Positions 40,101 to 50,004 of a stretch of DNA of 64,000 bases are shown piece by piece. Positions within the stretch are counted from its first letter, which is position 1, and each line of letters starts with the position of its first letter. Source of the stretch: Pseudomonas sp. B20(2017) (GTDB lineage Bacteria; Pseudomonadota; Gammaproteobacteria; Pseudomonadales; Pseudomonadaceae); the NCBI RefSeq assembly GCF_002113125.1, contig NZ_NEJP01000001.1, positions 62,001 to 126,000 of the forward strand, in the 5' to 3' direction. Made by a program: the position numbers and the translations under genes. Under the pieces are notes generated by a model. It saw only the letters and a program-made list of their open reading frames with translations. It was not told the origin of the DNA and ran no database searches.

Positions 40101-40852
40101 CGAGCGGCCTCCAGGCTGTTCTGCACTTCTTCTTTCACCCAACTGGCGCGGGCTTCGCGCTTGAGCACTTCAAGGCGCATGCGCAGCAACAGCACGGCGC
40201 CGAAGAAACAGTAGAAACCCAGCACCGTCAGCAGCAGCGGCAGCCACATTTCTACGGGCATCGCCGGTTTTTCGGTGAGGGTGAAGGTCGCGCCCTGGTG
40301 CAGGGTGTTCCACCACTCCACCGAGTATTTGATGATCGGAATGTTGATCACGCCGACGATGGCCAGCACCGCGCAGGCCTTGGCGGCGCTGTCGCGGTTG
40401 CTGATAGCGTTGCCCAGCGCAATTACGCCGAAGTACAGAAACAGCAGAATCAGCATCGAGGTCAGCCGCGCGTCCCAGACCCACCACGAACCCCAGGTCG
40501 GCTTGCCCCAGATCGCCCCGGTGACCAGCGCCACGGCGGTCATCCACGCGCCGATGGGTGCGGCGCATTGCAGGGCGACGTCGGCCAGTTTCATCTTCCA
40601 CACCAGACCGACCACACCGCACACCGCCAGCATCACGTAGATCGACTGAGCGAGCATCGCGGCGGGTACGTGGATATAGATGATGCGAAAGCTGTTGCCT
40701 TGTTGATAGTCCGGCGGCGCGAAGGCCAGGCCCCAGATGACGCCAACGCAGATCAGCAACAACGCTGCGATGCTCAACCACGGCAGGAACTTGCTGCTGA
40801 TGCCGTAGAACCACTTGGGCGAGCCGAGCTTGTGAAACCAGGTCCAGTTCAT
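40097..40852 (-). CDS. ccmC: Haem exporter protein CcmC
   Basis: Membrane protein that loads haem onto CcmE. The 251-residue product has six helices and the WWD motif [19 protein letters not shown] plus the conserved histidine in [15 protein letters not shown] chose the ATG at 40852 ([16 protein letters not shown]) with GGAA upstream; an in-frame ATG at 40879 would add nine residues. Confidence 0.94.
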   Translation of the reverse strand: MNWTWFHKLGSPKWFYGISSKFLPWLSIAALLLICVGVIWGLAFAPPDYQQGNSFRIIYIHVPAAMLAQSIYVMLAVCGVVGLVWKMKLADVALQCAAPIGAWMTAVALVTGAIWGKPTWGSWWVWDARLTSMLILLFLYFGVIALGNAISNRDSAAKACAVLAIVGVINIPIIKYSVEWWNTLHQGATFTLTEKPAMPVEMWLPLLLTVLGFYCFFGAVLLLRMRLEVLKREARASWVKEEVQNSLEAAR

Positions 40853-40930
40853 ACTGTTTCCATCACGGGTGCCGCTCATCAGTGTGAGCAGTCTCAGGGT
40901 CTTTGCTGGTTAAATTTTAACCAGACCTCA

Positions 40931-41599
40931 TTATTCGCCGACGCTGATCTTCAGGCCAGCCGCTATTGCAAAAGGTGTCAGGGTTATCGCCAGGGCGGTC
41001 AGGCTACCAAGCCACAACAGATAACCAATCGCCGGCATCCCCTGCAATGCCGCCTGCAAGGCGCCACTGCCCAGGATCAACACCGGGATGTACAACGGCA
41101 GAATCAGCAGCGCCAGCAACAGGCCACCGCGTTTCAGACCGACCGTCAGCGCCGCGCCCACCGCGCCGAGCAAGCTCAGCACTGGTGTTCCCAGCAGCAA
41201 CGAAAGCAGCAATACCGGCAGACACGCAGCCGGCAACCCGAGCATCAACGCCAGTAACGGCGAGAGCAAAACCAGTGCCAGCCCGGAAAAAAGCCAGTGT
41301 GCCAGCACCTTGGCCAATACCAGAAGTGGCAGGGGGTGCGGCGAAAGGACCCACTGTTCAAGGGAGCCATCTTCGAAATCACTGCGGAAAAGCCCGTCCA
41401 GCGAGAGCAGGACCGACAAAAGTGCCGCCACCCAGACTAACCCCGGGGACAAGTTTTGCAATACTTGAGTTTCCGGTCCGACGGCCAGCGGGAACAGCGC
41501 GATGACGATGGCGAAGAAAATCAGCGGATTGGCCAGCTCCGCCGGGCGGCGGAACAGCAGTCGGGATTCACGGGCAACCAGCAGGCCGAACACACTCAT
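40931..41599 (-). CDS. ccmB: Haem exporter protein CcmB
   Basis: Membrane subunit of the CcmAB ABC complex. The 222-residue product starts [22 protein letters not shown] and has six helices; the segment [23 protein letters not shown] carries the family signature. The start overlaps the ccmA stop by 4 bp. Confidence 0.94.
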   Translation of the reverse strand: MSVFGLLVARESRLLFRRPAELANPLIFFAIVIALFPLAVGPETQVLQNLSPGLVWVAALLSVLLSLDGLFRSDFEDGSLEQWVLSPHPLPLLVLAKVLAHWLFSGLALVLLSPLLALMLGLPAACLPVLLLSLLLGTPVLSLLGAVGAALTVGLKRGGLLLALLILPLYIPVLILGSGALQAALQGMPAIGYLLWLGSLTALAITLTPFAIAAGLKISVGE

Positions 41600-42231
41600 A
41601 CCGCCCAATTCCCCAGATCGATGTCGCGATAACCGGCCGGCATCCGGCTCAGGGTGTGGTGCGTGGTGAGCACCACTAGGCCGCCTTTCTCGCAGTGACG
41701 GGCCAGGTGTTCTTCAAGCTGTGCCACGCCCTGTTTGTCCAGCGCAGTGAACGGTTCGTCGAGAATCCACAACGGCGGGCTGTCCAGATACAACCGCGCC
41801 AGTGCCACGCGGCGCTGCTGGCCGGCGGACAAACTGTGGCAGGGAACATCCTCGAAACCGCGCAATCCAACCGCCGCCAGTGCCTGCCAGATCGCGTCGC
41901 GTTCGGCGGGTTGATGCAGGGCGCAGAGCCAGGCGAGGTTTTCTTCCGGCGTGAGCAGATCCTTGATCCCGGCGGCATGGCCGATCCACAGCAGGTTGCG
42001 CGCCAGTTCGCTGCGTTGCTCGCCCAGCGGCTTGCCGTTGAGCAGCACCTGACCGTCGGTCGGCTGCATCAGACCGGCCAGCAAACGCAGCAGGCTGGTC
42101 TTGCCGCTGCCGTTGGGGCCGCTGATCTGCACCATATCGCCACTGGCCAGTCTCAATTCGAGATTGTCGAAGAGCAGTCTGAGATCACGTTCACACGCGA
42201 GGGCAACGGTTTGCAGGACAGGACTGGTCAA
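41596..42231 (-). CDS. ccmA: Haem exporter ATP-binding protein CcmA
   Basis: ATPase of CcmAB, which powers release of haem-loaded CcmE. The 211-residue product has Walker [19 protein letters not shown], the ABC signature [16 protein letters not shown] and Walker [13 protein letters not shown]. The start appears to be TTG at 42231 ([17 protein letters not shown]) with no better ATG. It is the first gene of ccmABCDEFGHI; the promoter must lie in 42232-42428, shared with the divergent FliK-like gene. Confidence 0.94.
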   Translation of the reverse strand: MTSPVLQTVALACERDLRLLFDNLELRLASGDMVQISGPNGSGKTSLLRLLAGLMQPTDGQVLLNGKPLGEQRSELARNLLWIGHAAGIKDLLTPEENLAWLCALHQPAERDAIWQALAAVGLRGFEDVPCHSLSAGQQRRVALARLYLDSPPLWILDEPFTALDKQGVAQLEEHLARHCEKGGLVVLTTHHTLSRMPAGYRDIDLGNWAV

Positions 42232-42428
42232 GGGTTCACGGGCCTTATACGGTTCAAGTCGGCTCTGGCGCGGCCGTTAAAGAGTTGCAGCATAAATGCA
42301 ATGACGGCTCAATCCAGAGAGCTGCGTCAAACAATTGCTATGTTTTTTGAACGAATGGAAGGACGGGCGGCATTATACATGTCGCCATCCTCTCTCCAGA
42401 GTGCATTTTCCTCAGGTTGTGTCCGCGT

Positions 42429-44003
42429 ATGACAGGCGAAATGAACATCCTCCCGCTCTCGCCCACCACCCCGGCGACCGTTCGCCCGCAGGTGGGTGAG
42501 CTGCTGAAGTTGCTGACGCCGGTCGACGGGCTGATTGCCGCCGGCCAGAGCGCCAAGGCCGAGGTGTTGTCGCTCAAGCAGGCGGATCAGACCTTTCAGT
42601 TGCTGCTCAAGGTGACGCTGGACAGCGGCCGTCAGACCACCGTGCAAGCGACCAGCAATCTGCCGCTGCCCCAAGGCACCAGCCTGGCGATCACCCAGCC
42701 GTCGGCGGGCAATCTGGCGATCACCGTGCAACAGGCCATCGCCAGTAGCGTCGCCACCCTCACCCGCATCGACACCGCGCAACTGCCGGTCGGCACACTG
42801 CTGCAAGGCAAAGTGCTAACGGCTCAGGTCTTGCCGCAGGTGCCGGGGCAACCGACGGTTTATCGCTCGATGGTCAGCCTGCTCAACACCGCGTTGAGCG
42901 GCAGCACGCTGAGCATCGACAGCCCGCAACCGTTGCGTATCGGCACCTTGCTGTCGGCACTGGTGCAGGACTCGCAGACCCTGAAGTTCCTGCCGCTGAG
43001 CAATCGCCAGGAACAACTGGCGGTCAGCCAGCAACTGGTCAGTCAGCAAAGCCGTCAGGGCTCGCTCGACGGCTTGCTGAAAATACTCCAGAGCCTGCCC
43101 CCCGCCACCGATCAGACGTCCCAGGATTTGCGCGCCGCCGTGGACAAATTGCTCGCCAATCTGCCGGATGTGCAGCAACTGAGCACTCCAAAGGGTCTGG
43201 CCCAGGCGCTGGCCAACAGCGGCGTGTTCCTTGAGACCAAACTGCTGACCGGGCAAAACCCGACGCTCGCCCCGGACATGAAAGCCGATCTGCTCAAGCT
43301 GATCGCCCAGCTCACCCCCGGCCTGCCGGGCAACACCAACCTGAACGCGATCATCGCCGCGAACACGCTGGCCCAGGCGCTGCCGAGCTTCGTGCGCAAC
43401 GCCCTCGGCATGCTCGGTCAGGTCAGCGCGAAACCAGTGCCGAGCAGTTTCCCGTTGCCCGACCGGCTGCTGCAAAGTCTGGAAGGTGAAGGTGATCTGG
43501 AACATTTGCTGCGCCTCGCCGCAGCCGCCGTGTCGCGCCTGCAAAGTCATCAGCTGTCGAGCCTGGAACAGACCGGCGTCACCGATGACGGTCGTCTGCT
43601 CAGCACCTGGCAACTGGAAATCCCGATGCGCAACCTGCAGGACATCGTGCCGTTGCAGGTCAAGTTCCAGCGCGAAGAAGCGCCGGAGAAACAGGAAGCG
43701 AACGAGCAGCGCCGCGATGAGCGGGAGCCGAAACAACAGCTTTGGCGCGTCGATCTGGCGTTCGACATGGAACCGCTGGGGCCGATGCAGATTCAGGCGC
43801 AATTGATCAGCGGCAGCCTGTCCAGTCAGCTATGGGCCGAGCGGCCATACACCGCGAGCCTGATCGAAAGCAATCTGACCGCCCTGCGTCAGCGCCTGCT
43901 GGATTCCGGGCTGAACGTCGGCGATCTCGACTGCCACCTCGGCACCCCGCCGCAAGGCATCCAAACCCGCCTCGAACACCGCTGGGTCGACGAAACCGCA
44001 TGA
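42429..44003 (+). CDS. FliK-like flagellar hook-length control domain protein
   Basis: About 524 residues. The N-terminal two-thirds is Gln/Leu/Pro/Thr-rich and low in complexity. The C-terminal about 130 residues resemble the FliK C-terminal domain (LWRVDLAFDMEPLGPMQIQAQLISG, SLSSQLWAERPYTASLIESN and a final LRQRLLDSGLNVGDLDCH). FliK proteins measure hook length and switch export specificity through FlhB. Being directly upstream of an FlhB-tail gene strengthens this. The start may be 42429 or 42441. A standard fliK would normally sit in another flagellar locus, so this is probably a second paralog. Confidence 0.8.
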   Translation: MTGEMNILPLSPTTPATVRPQVGELLKLLTPVDGLIAAGQSAKAEVLSLKQADQTFQLLLKVTLDSGRQTTVQATSNLPLPQGTSLAITQPSAGNLAITVQQAIASSVATLTRIDTAQLPVGTLLQGKVLTAQVLPQVPGQPTVYRSMVSLLNTALSGSTLSIDSPQPLRIGTLLSALVQDSQTLKFLPLSNRQEQLAVSQQLVSQQSRQGSLDGLLKILQSLPPATDQTSQDLRAAVDKLLANLPDVQQLSTPKGLAQALANSGVFLETKLLTGQNPTLAPDMKADLLKLIAQLTPGLPGNTNLNAIIAANTLAQALPSFVRNALGMLGQVSAKPVPSSFPLPDRLLQSLEGEGDLEHLLRLAAAAVSRLQSHQLSSLEQTGVTDDGRLLSTWQLEIPMRNLQDIVPLQVKFQREEAPEKQEANEQRRDEREPKQQLWRVDLAFDMEPLGPMQIQAQLISGSLSSQLWAERPYTASLIESNLTALRQRLLDSGLNVGDLDCHLGTPPQGIQTRLEHRWVDETA

Positions 44004-44329
44004 ATGACACCACCGCTCCACGCCAGGCCATCGCCCTCAAATACGACGGCAGCCACGCCCCGACCCTTACCGCCAAGGGCGATGAAGAACTGGCCGAAGA
44101 AATCCTGCGGATCGCCCGCGACTGTGAAGTGCCGATCTACGAAAACGCCGAACTGGTGAAGTTGCTGGCGCGGATGGAACTGGGCGACAGCATCCCGGAA
44201 GAGCTGTACCGCACGATCGCCGAGATCATCGCGTTTGCCTGGAACCTCAAGGGCAAGTTCCCGGCGGGACACAACCCGGATGCGCCGATGGTCGAAAAAG
44301 ACGTCACCGAACGCGGCGACGATTATTGA
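44000..44329 (+). CDS. FlhB C-terminal-domain-like protein (FlhB2/FlhX type)
   Basis: A 109-residue protein that corresponds only to the cytoplasmic C-terminal domain of FlhB/YscU: AIALKYDGSHAPTLTAKGDEELAEEILRIA, then CEVPIYENAELVKLLARMELGDSIPEELYRTIAEI. The NPTH autocleavage site is replaced by the start of the protein, so it resembles the released FlhB fragment. Such proteins are known in other bacteria as FlhB substitutes in the specificity switch. It overlaps the FliK-like gene by 4 bp (ATGA). Confidence 0.88.
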   Translation: MNDTTAPRQAIALKYDGSHAPTLTAKGDEELAEEILRIARDCEVPIYENAELVKLLARMELGDSIPEELYRTIAEIIAFAWNLKGKFPAGHNPDAPMVEKDVTERGDDY

Positions 44330-44343
44330 AACTTCAAAGACGC

Positions 44344-44418
44344 CTTCGCGAGCAAGCTCGCTCCCACATTGGTTCGGCGTACACCGATCTAATGTGGGAG
44401 CGGGCTTGCTCGCGAATA
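44344..44418. repeat. REP inverted pair
   Basis: CTTCGCGAGCAAGCTCGCTC with CCACAT (about 44344-44369) and inverted TGTGGGAGCGGGCTTGCTCG with CGAA (about 44393-44416), between the convergent FlhB-tail and DUF2802 genes. Confidence 0.92.
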
Positions 44419-44441
44419 GGCCATCAGCCTCAACGCAAAAA

Positions 44442-44834
44442 TCAGTTCTTGTGCAGCTTGCGCATCAACTCCGCCTCAGCCTGGGTCAACCCGCAGGACT
44501 GGGTCAGCTCATCGACACTTGCGCCCATCCCGACAAGTTTCGCCGCCTGGGCGAACGACAGGCTGGAAGGATCGCGCTGTTCGAGCTGGGCGAGTTTGTC
44601 CGGGATCGGACTGACCACCGCGCGCAGCTCGTGCAGGGCTTCGCCCATGCGCACGTTGCCGTTCTGGTAATCGTCGACACGCTTGGCCAGATCCTTGATG
44701 CGCTGATCACGCAGCGCATCGCCCTGGGCCTGTTGCGCAGCGATCACCCGCTGCGCCTTGATGTACGCCAGAAACATTGCCAGCGTGCCTGCCCAGAACA
44801 GGAACAGGACAATGACCGCTACCTCGAGAATCAA
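44442..44834 (-). CDS. DUF2802 protein, chemotaxis-operon tail
   Basis: A 130-residue protein with an N-terminal membrane helix (LEVAVIVLFLFWAGTLAMFLAYI), a coiled-coil (QRVIAAQQAQGDALRDQRIK to VDDYQNG) and a C-terminal helix-turn-helix-like end (KLVGMGASVDELTQSCGLTQ with AEAELM). It matches DUF2802, regularly the gene after cheW in Pseudomonas. No function is established; the fold suggests a membrane-tethered adaptor. It abuts cheW. Confidence 0.85.
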   Translation of the reverse strand: MILEVAVIVLFLFWAGTLAMFLAYIKAQRVIAAQQAQGDALRDQRIKDLAKRVDDYQNGNVRMGEALHELRAVVSPIPDKLAQLEQRDPSSLSFAQAAKLVGMGASVDELTQSCGLTQAEAELMRKLHKN

Positions 44835-45320
44835 TCAGATGTTCTCCAGTTCCGACCACTCTTCTTCGCTCATCATCTTGTCCAGCTCGACCAGGATCAG
44901 CAACTCGTTGTTCTTGTTGCACACGCCCTGGATGAACTTGGCCGACTCTTCGTTACCGACGTTCGGTGCGGTCTCGATTTCCGACTGACGCAGGTAAACC
45001 ACTTCAGCCACGCTGTCGACCATGATGCCAACCACTTGCTTGTCGGCTTCGATGATAACGATACGGGTGTTGTCGCTGATCTCACCGCTCATCAGGCCGA
45101 AGCGCTGACGGGTATCGATCACGGTCACCACGTTGCCGCGCAGGTTGATGATGCCCAGCACGTAGCTTGGCGCACCCGGAACCGGAGCGATCTCGGTGTA
45201 GCGCAGGACTTCCTGAACGCGCATCACGTTGATGCCGTAGGTTTCGTTGTCCAGCTTGAAGGTCACCCATTGCAGGATCGGATCTTCGGAACCCTTTGCC
45301 GCCGTAGCCTTGTCGTTCAT
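44835..45320 (-). CDS. cheW: Chemotaxis coupling protein CheW
   Basis: Scaffold linking chemoreceptors to CheA. The 161-residue product shows the CheW fold: ILQWVTFKLDNETYGINVMRVQEVLRY, APVPGAPSYVLGIINLRGNVVTVIDTR and VGIMVDSVAEVVYL. Start at 45320 after GAGGGG. It lies 73 bp downstream of parP. Confidence 0.95.
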   Translation of the reverse strand: MNDKATAAKGSEDPILQWVTFKLDNETYGINVMRVQEVLRYTEIAPVPGAPSYVLGIINLRGNVVTVIDTRQRFGLMSGEISDNTRIVIIEADKQVVGIMVDSVAEVVYLRQSEIETAPNVGNEESAKFIQGVCNKNNELLILVELDKMMSEEEWSELENI

Positions 45321-45393
45321 ACCCTAGCCCCTCGAAAAACCGCGCCTGGCGGTGTGTGTTCTGTGCGCCGGCTTCAGGGCCGGCGCGTGTCTT

Positions 45394-46341
45394 TTATGTC
45401 GGTTTGTGGTTCGGCTTACTGCCGGACATGTGCTTTGCCCCACCGCTGGCGATCAACTCGGCCAGTGCGGAGACATCGAGCAAGGCGCACATGTGTTCAA
45501 TCACCGTGCCGGCGAGCCATGGCCGCTGACCCCGCTGACTTCTCCATTTGATTTCATTCGGGTCCAGACGCAACGAGCGACTGACCTGATGCACCGCCAG
45601 GCCCCACTCGTAACCCTGCACCGAAATCACGTATTGCAGGCCCTGACGGAAATCATCGCGATAGCGATCCGGCATGACCCAGCGTGCGGTGTCCAGCACC
45701 TTCAGGTTGCCGGCCTGGCTCGGCAGAATCCCGAGGAACCATTCCGGCTGACCGAACAGCGGCGTCAGCTCATGGCCGGCCAGCGAATAAATCGAACCCA
45801 GGCACACCAGCGGCACCGCCAGCGTCAATCCGGCCACGTCGAACAACAGGCATTCGAACGCTTCCGAAGCCCAGGCCGGCCGGCCATCAGTCTCTACCGG
45901 TGGCGGCGTGTTGCTGGGCGGCAGATGCACTTCGACCAGCGGCGCAACCAGGGTCGGTTCGACCGGGGCTGGCGCAGGCGCTTCAGGCTCTGGCGCCGCC
46001 GGAACCGGAGGCGTTTGCAGAAGTTGGGTTTGCAGCAGCGGTGCCAGCGTCGAGATCACGCGCACCGGCTCAGGCTCTTTGATCAGAGTCGCTGGCGCTT
46101 TGGCCACCACAGCGGCAGGTGCTGCAACCGGGGCGACCGGTCGGGCGGCTTTTTGCGCATCCCGGGCCTGCTCTTCAAGGACAGCGGCCTGGAATTCATC
46201 GAGTGCCGCGGTGTTCTCGACCACCTCGACCGGCGCTGCGATTTCCTGCTCGACCTCGTCCGGCACTTCCTGCAGCAAGCCGTCCAGATAGGACTGCAGC
46301 GCCAGTTGCGGCTTCGACGTCAGCTTGATCGGCCGATTCAT
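45394..46341 (-). CDS. parP: ParP-like chemotaxis array partition protein with CheW domain
   Basis: A 315-residue protein in two parts: an Ala/Pro-rich disordered N-terminal region (about 1-165) and a C-terminal CheW-like domain (AFECLLFDVAGLTLAVPLVCLGSIY, GILPSQAGNLKVLDTARWVMP, YEWGLAVHQVSRSLRL). This architecture beside a ParA-type gene matches ParP, which links ParC to CheA and holds arrays at the cell pole. The ATG at 46341 is chosen; the frame upstream overlaps parC. Confidence 0.88.
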   Translation of the reverse strand: MNRPIKLTSKPQLALQSYLDGLLQEVPDEVEQEIAAPVEVVENTAALDEFQAAVLEEQARDAQKAARPVAPVAAPAAVVAKAPATLIKEPEPVRVISTLAPLLQTQLLQTPPVPAAPEPEAPAPAPVEPTLVAPLVEVHLPPSNTPPPVETDGRPAWASEAFECLLFDVAGLTLAVPLVCLGSIYSLAGHELTPLFGQPEWFLGILPSQAGNLKVLDTARWVMPDRYRDDFRQGLQYVISVQGYEWGLAVHQVSRSLRLDPNEIKWRSQRGQRPWLAGTVIEHMCALLDVSALAELIASGGAKHMSGSKPNHKPT

Positions 46342-46343
46342 GC

Positions 46344-47132
46344 TCAAGCCACCTGCGCAACGAGTTGCTGCGCCAGCAGATGCTTGAGCAGTGCGCGGTA
46401 AGCCAGCACGCCACGGCTCTTGCCGTCGAACTGCGAAGGGGTGACACCGGCACGACTGGCGTCGCGCAGACGGGTATCGACCGGGATGTAACCCTGCCAG
46501 ATCTCGTCGGGGAATTTGTCGCGCAGCACGCGCAAGGTGCCCATCGACGCCTGGGTGCGGCGGTCGAACAGGGTCGGCACGATGCTGAACGGCAGCGCCT
46601 GTTTGCGTGAGCGGTTGATCATCGCCAGGGTGTTGACCATGCGCTCCAGGCCTTTGACGGCCAGGTGTTCGGTCTGCACCGGGATCACCAGTTGCTGACT
46701 GGCGGCCAGGGCGTTGACCATCAGCACGCCGAGCAACGGCGGGCTGTCGATGATCGCGTAATCGAAGTCCTGCCACAGCTGCGCCAGACTCTTGGCGATC
46801 ACCAGGCCCAGGCCACTCTGCCCCGGTGACTGGCGCTCTAGGGTGGCCAGTGCGGTGCTCGACGGTAACAGGGAAATACGTTCATCGCTGGTCGACAACA
46901 GCAATTGACCCGGCAAGCCTTGCGGCACCGTGCCCTTGTGCAGAAACAGGTCGTAGTTGCTGTGTTCCAGGCTGTCAGGGTCGTAACCGAAATAGCTGGT
47001 CATCGAGCCGTGCGGGTCGAGATCGACCACGACCACGCGCTTGCCCGCCTCTGCCAGCAAACCGGCTAAAGCGATGGAAGAAGTGGTTTTACCAACACCA
47101 CCCTTTTGATTGGCGACTGCCCAGACTCTCAT
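46344..47132 (-). CDS. parC: ParC ParA-type ATPase for chemotaxis array positioning
   Basis: A 262-residue MinD/ParA ATPase. Deviant Walker A VANQKGGVGKTTSSIALAG, the switch region VVVVDLDPHGSMTSYFGYDP and DYAIIDSPPLLGVLM are all intact. In the che cluster between motD and parP it corresponds to ParC, which directs polar placement and inheritance of chemoreceptor arrays. Start ATG at 47132. Confidence 0.9.
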   Translation of the reverse strand: MRVWAVANQKGGVGKTTSSIALAGLLAEAGKRVVVVDLDPHGSMTSYFGYDPDSLEHSNYDLFLHKGTVPQGLPGQLLLSTSDERISLLPSSTALATLERQSPGQSGLGLVIAKSLAQLWQDFDYAIIDSPPLLGVLMVNALAASQQLVIPVQTEHLAVKGLERMVNTLAMINRSRKQALPFSIVPTLFDRRTQASMGTLRVLRDKFPDEIWQGYIPVDTRLRDASRAGVTPSQFDGKSRGVLAYRALLKHLLAQQLVAQVA

Positions 47133-47175
47133 TCAGATCGTTCCTCCCGGCCGGGATACTCGGCCGAGACATGGT

Positions 47176-48066
47176 TCAGCGTATTAATGCGGGCGACGGA
47201 GAATTGACGGCACTCTCGCGTCCCGGCGTCTTGACCGGGGTCGGTGCAGTTTGTGTGCCAGCACGCTTCAACGCGGCGTCCGGTGTTGCATTGGCGGTTC
47301 CGGTGCCGGTCAGGCTGCGGCGCACATCGAGATTGCGCGACACCACCAGCACCACGCGACGGTTTTTCGCCCGGCCTTCGGCGGTGGCGTTATTGGCCAC
47401 CGGCTGGAATTCGCCGTAGCCCACCGAGGCCAGACGGCCAGGGTTTACGCCCTGCATCGCCAGCATGCGCACGATGCTCGCCGAACGCGCCGAGGACAGT
47501 TCCCAGTTGGTCGGGTACTGCGCGGTGCGGATCGGCTGATCGTCGGTGAAGCCTTCGACGTGGATCGGGTTGTCGAACGGTTTGAGGATCGCCGCGACCT
47601 TGTCGATGATGTTGAACGCGATGTCGCTCGGCATCGCATCACCGCTGCCGAACAACAGGCTGGAGTTGAGTTCGATCTCGACCCACAGCTCGTTGCCGCG
47701 CACGGTCATCTGGTTCGAGGAGATCAGGTCGCCGAACGCGGCACTGATGTCATCGGCGATGCTTTTCAGCGGATCGCTGGCCCCGGCGATGCCAGCGTCG
47801 ACCTGTTCGGCGTCTTTGACCAGCGGCTTGGCCGGGGTCACAGTCTTCGGTCGTTCTTCACCGATCGGGATCGGCTTGAGCGCGCGGTCGGAGTCGGTGA
47901 AGACCCCGATCAGCGCTTCGGAGATGATCTTGTACTTGCCTTCGTTGATCGACGAGATGGAGTACATCACCACGAAAAAGGCAAAGAGCAAGGTGATGAA
48001 GTCGGCGTAGGAAACCAGCCAACGTTCATGGTTTACGTGCTCTTCATGCTGGCGACGACGTGCCAT
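47176..48066 (-). CDS. motD: Flagellar stator protein MotD (MotB type)
   Basis: Second stator B-subunit of pseudomonads. The 296-residue product begins MARRRQHEEHVNHERWLVSYAD, with the proton-path aspartate in SYADFITLLFAFFVVMYSIS. After a linker comes an OmpA-type peptidoglycan-binding domain (HVEGFTDDQPIRTAQYPTNW, ELSSARSASIVRML, GYGEFQPVANNATAEGRAKN RR). Works with MotC. It follows motC by 12 bp. Confidence 0.94.
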   Translation of the reverse strand: MARRRQHEEHVNHERWLVSYADFITLLFAFFVVMYSISSINEGKYKIISEALIGVFTDSDRALKPIPIGEERPKTVTPAKPLVKDAEQVDAGIAGASDPLKSIADDISAAFGDLISSNQMTVRGNELWVEIELNSSLLFGSGDAMPSDIAFNIIDKVAAILKPFDNPIHVEGFTDDQPIRTAQYPTNWELSSARSASIVRMLAMQGVNPGRLASVGYGEFQPVANNATAEGRAKNRRVVLVVSRNLDVRRSLTGTGTANATPDAALKRAGTQTAPTPVKTPGRESAVNSPSPALIR

Positions 48067-48078
48067 GAGGTTAGTCCC

Positions 48079-48819
48079 TTAATCCATGAAGCCCTGAAGC
48101 TTCAACTCGATGGAGCGTGGGTTTTCACCTTCAGCGATCGACAAGATCCCTTCCAACAACATTTCGCGATAACGCGACTGTCGCAACGCGATTGACTTGA
48201 GCTTGGCGGCAACCGGCAGCAACACCAGGTTGGCACTGGCCACACCGTAGATAGTGGCGACGAACGCGACCGCGATCCCGTTGCCCAATTGCGACGGATC
48301 GGCCAGGTTGCCCATCACGTGGATCAGGCCCATCACCGCACCGATGATGCCGATGGTCGGCGCATAGCCGCCCATGCTTTCAAACACTTTGGCGGCCTCA
48401 ATGTCGCGGGCTTCCTGAGTGTAGAAATCCACTTCGAGAATGCTGCGGATCGCTTCCGGCTCGGCGCCGTCGACCAGCAGTTGCAGGCCCTTGCGCGAAT
48501 AGGCGTCAGGCTCGGCATCCGCCACGCCTTCCAGACCCAGCAGGCCCTCCTTGCGGGCGGTGAGGCTCCAGTTGACGACGCGGTCGATGCCGCCGGCCAG
48601 GTCCACACGCGGCGGGAAAAAGATCCAGGCCAGAATCTGCATGGCGCGCTTGAACGCGCTCATCGGCGATTGCAGCAGCGCAGCGCCGATGGTGCCACCG
48701 AGCACGATCAGCGCCGCCGGGCCGTTGGCCAGCGCGCCGAGGTGCCCCCCTTCAAGGTAATTGCCGCCGATGATGGCGACGAACGCCATGATGATCCCGA
48801 TAAGGCTTAGAACATCCAT
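48079..48819 (-). CDS. motC: Flagellar stator protein MotC (MotA type)
   Basis: Stator A-subunit, proton-driven. The 246-residue product ([20 protein letters not shown]) has four helices and the conserved helix pair TIGIIGAVMGLIHVMGNLADP and VAFVATIYGVASANLVLLPVA. The ATG at 48819 overlaps the cheB stop by 1 bp (TGATG) and gives the typical length; a start at 48828 would add three residues. Confidence 0.94.
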   Translation of the reverse strand: MDVLSLIGIIMAFVAIIGGNYLEGGHLGALANGPAALIVLGGTIGAALLQSPMSAFKRAMQILAWIFFPPRVDLAGGIDRVVNWSLTARKEGLLGLEGVADAEPDAYSRKGLQLLVDGAEPEAIRSILEVDFYTQEARDIEAAKVFESMGGYAPTIGIIGAVMGLIHVMGNLADPSQLGNGIAVAFVATIYGVASANLVLLPVAAKLKSIALRQSRYREMLLEGILSIAEGENPRSIELKLQGFMD

Positions 48820-49955
48820 CAGACGCATGCCTCGACCAGGTGTTTGCCAATATCGTCCAGGCTGTACACCGCGTCGGCGAGGTCAGCTTTGACGATGGCC
48901 ATCGGCATGCCGTAGATCACGCAACTGGCTTCGTCCTGCGCCCAGATCGTGCTGCCGCCCTGCTTGAGCAGGCGTGCACCTTCGCGCCCGTCGGCGCCCA
49001 TGCCGGTCAGTACGACCGCCAGAACTTTGTCGCTGTAGGATTTGGCCGCAGAGCCGAAGGTGATGTCCACGCACGGCTTGTAGTTCAGACGCTCGTCGCC
49101 CGGCAGGATTTTCACTGCACCACGGCCGTCGATCATCATCTGCTTGCCACCCGGTGCCAGCAGCGCCAGCCCCGGACGCAGGATGTCGCCATCCTCGGCT
49201 TCCTTGACGCTGATGCGGCACAGCTTGTCCAGACGTTCAGCGAAGGCCTTGGTGAAGGCTGCCGGCATGTGCTGGATCAGCACGATTGGCGCCGGGAAAC
49301 TGGCCGGCAACTGGGTCAGAACCCGTTGCAGCGCAACCGGGCCGCCGGTCGATGTACCAATCGCCACGAGCTTGTAGTTTTTGCGTTTCGGGGCCGGCGA
49401 CGAAGCACTGGCCGCTGGCGCGCGAGTCGGTGCAGGCGCAGGTGCCGGGCGGGCCGGAGCGCTGTGGCTGCCAAAGCTCGACGGCGCAGCAGCTGGAGTC
49501 GGCGCAGGCGCAGGTGCAGCGGCGGGCGCCGGCGCACTGTAAGCACTGAAACGACGGTTGCTGCGCGAGATGCTGTGAACCTTCTCGCACAGCAGTTGCT
49601 TGACCTTCTCCGGATTGCGGGAGATGTCTTCGAAATTCTTCGGCAGGAAATCCACCGCGCCGGCATCGAGCGCATCCAGGGTGACCCGGGCGCCTTCGTG
49701 CGTCAGCGAGGAGAACATCAACACCGGGGTCGGGCAGCGCTGCATGATATGCCGCACGGCCGTGATGCCATCCATCATCGGCATCTCGTAGTCCATGGTG
49801 ATCACGTCCGGCTTGAGGGCCAGGGCCTGATCGATCGCCTCTTTACCGTTGGTTGCCGTGCCGACAACCTGGATGCTCGGATCCGCTGAAAGAATTTCCG
49901 AGACGCGGCGGCGGAAAAAACCCGAATCGTCCACCACCAGGACTTTGACTGCCAT
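48819..49955 (-). CDS. cheB: Chemotaxis protein-glutamate methylesterase CheB
   Basis: Demethylates and deamidates receptors when phosphorylated. The 378-residue product has a receiver domain with Asp55 in [13 protein letters not shown], a Pro/Ala-rich linker (about 155-195), and a methylesterase domain with the nucleophile in [16 protein letters not shown] (Ser), the His in [11 protein letters not shown] and the Asp near [17 protein letters not shown]. The ATG at 49955 gives [14 protein letters not shown]; the longer upstream frame is not conserved. Confidence 0.95.
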   Translation of the reverse strand: MAVKVLVVDDSGFFRRRVSEILSADPSIQVVGTATNGKEAIDQALALKPDVITMDYEMPMMDGITAVRHIMQRCPTPVLMFSSLTHEGARVTLDALDAGAVDFLPKNFEDISRNPEKVKQLLCEKVHSISRSNRRFSAYSAPAPAAAPAPAPTPAAAPSSFGSHSAPARPAPAPAPTRAPAASASSPAPKRKNYKLVAIGTSTGGPVALQRVLTQLPASFPAPIVLIQHMPAAFTKAFAERLDKLCRISVKEAEDGDILRPGLALLAPGGKQMMIDGRGAVKILPGDERLNYKPCVDITFGSAAKSYSDKVLAVVLTGMGADGREGARLLKQGGSTIWAQDEASCVIYGMPMAIVKADLADAVYSLDDIGKHLVEACV

Positions 49956-50004
49956 AAACACTCCATTAGGTGCAGCGGGACGTTGTCGCCCCGCCGCCCC
50001 GGAT

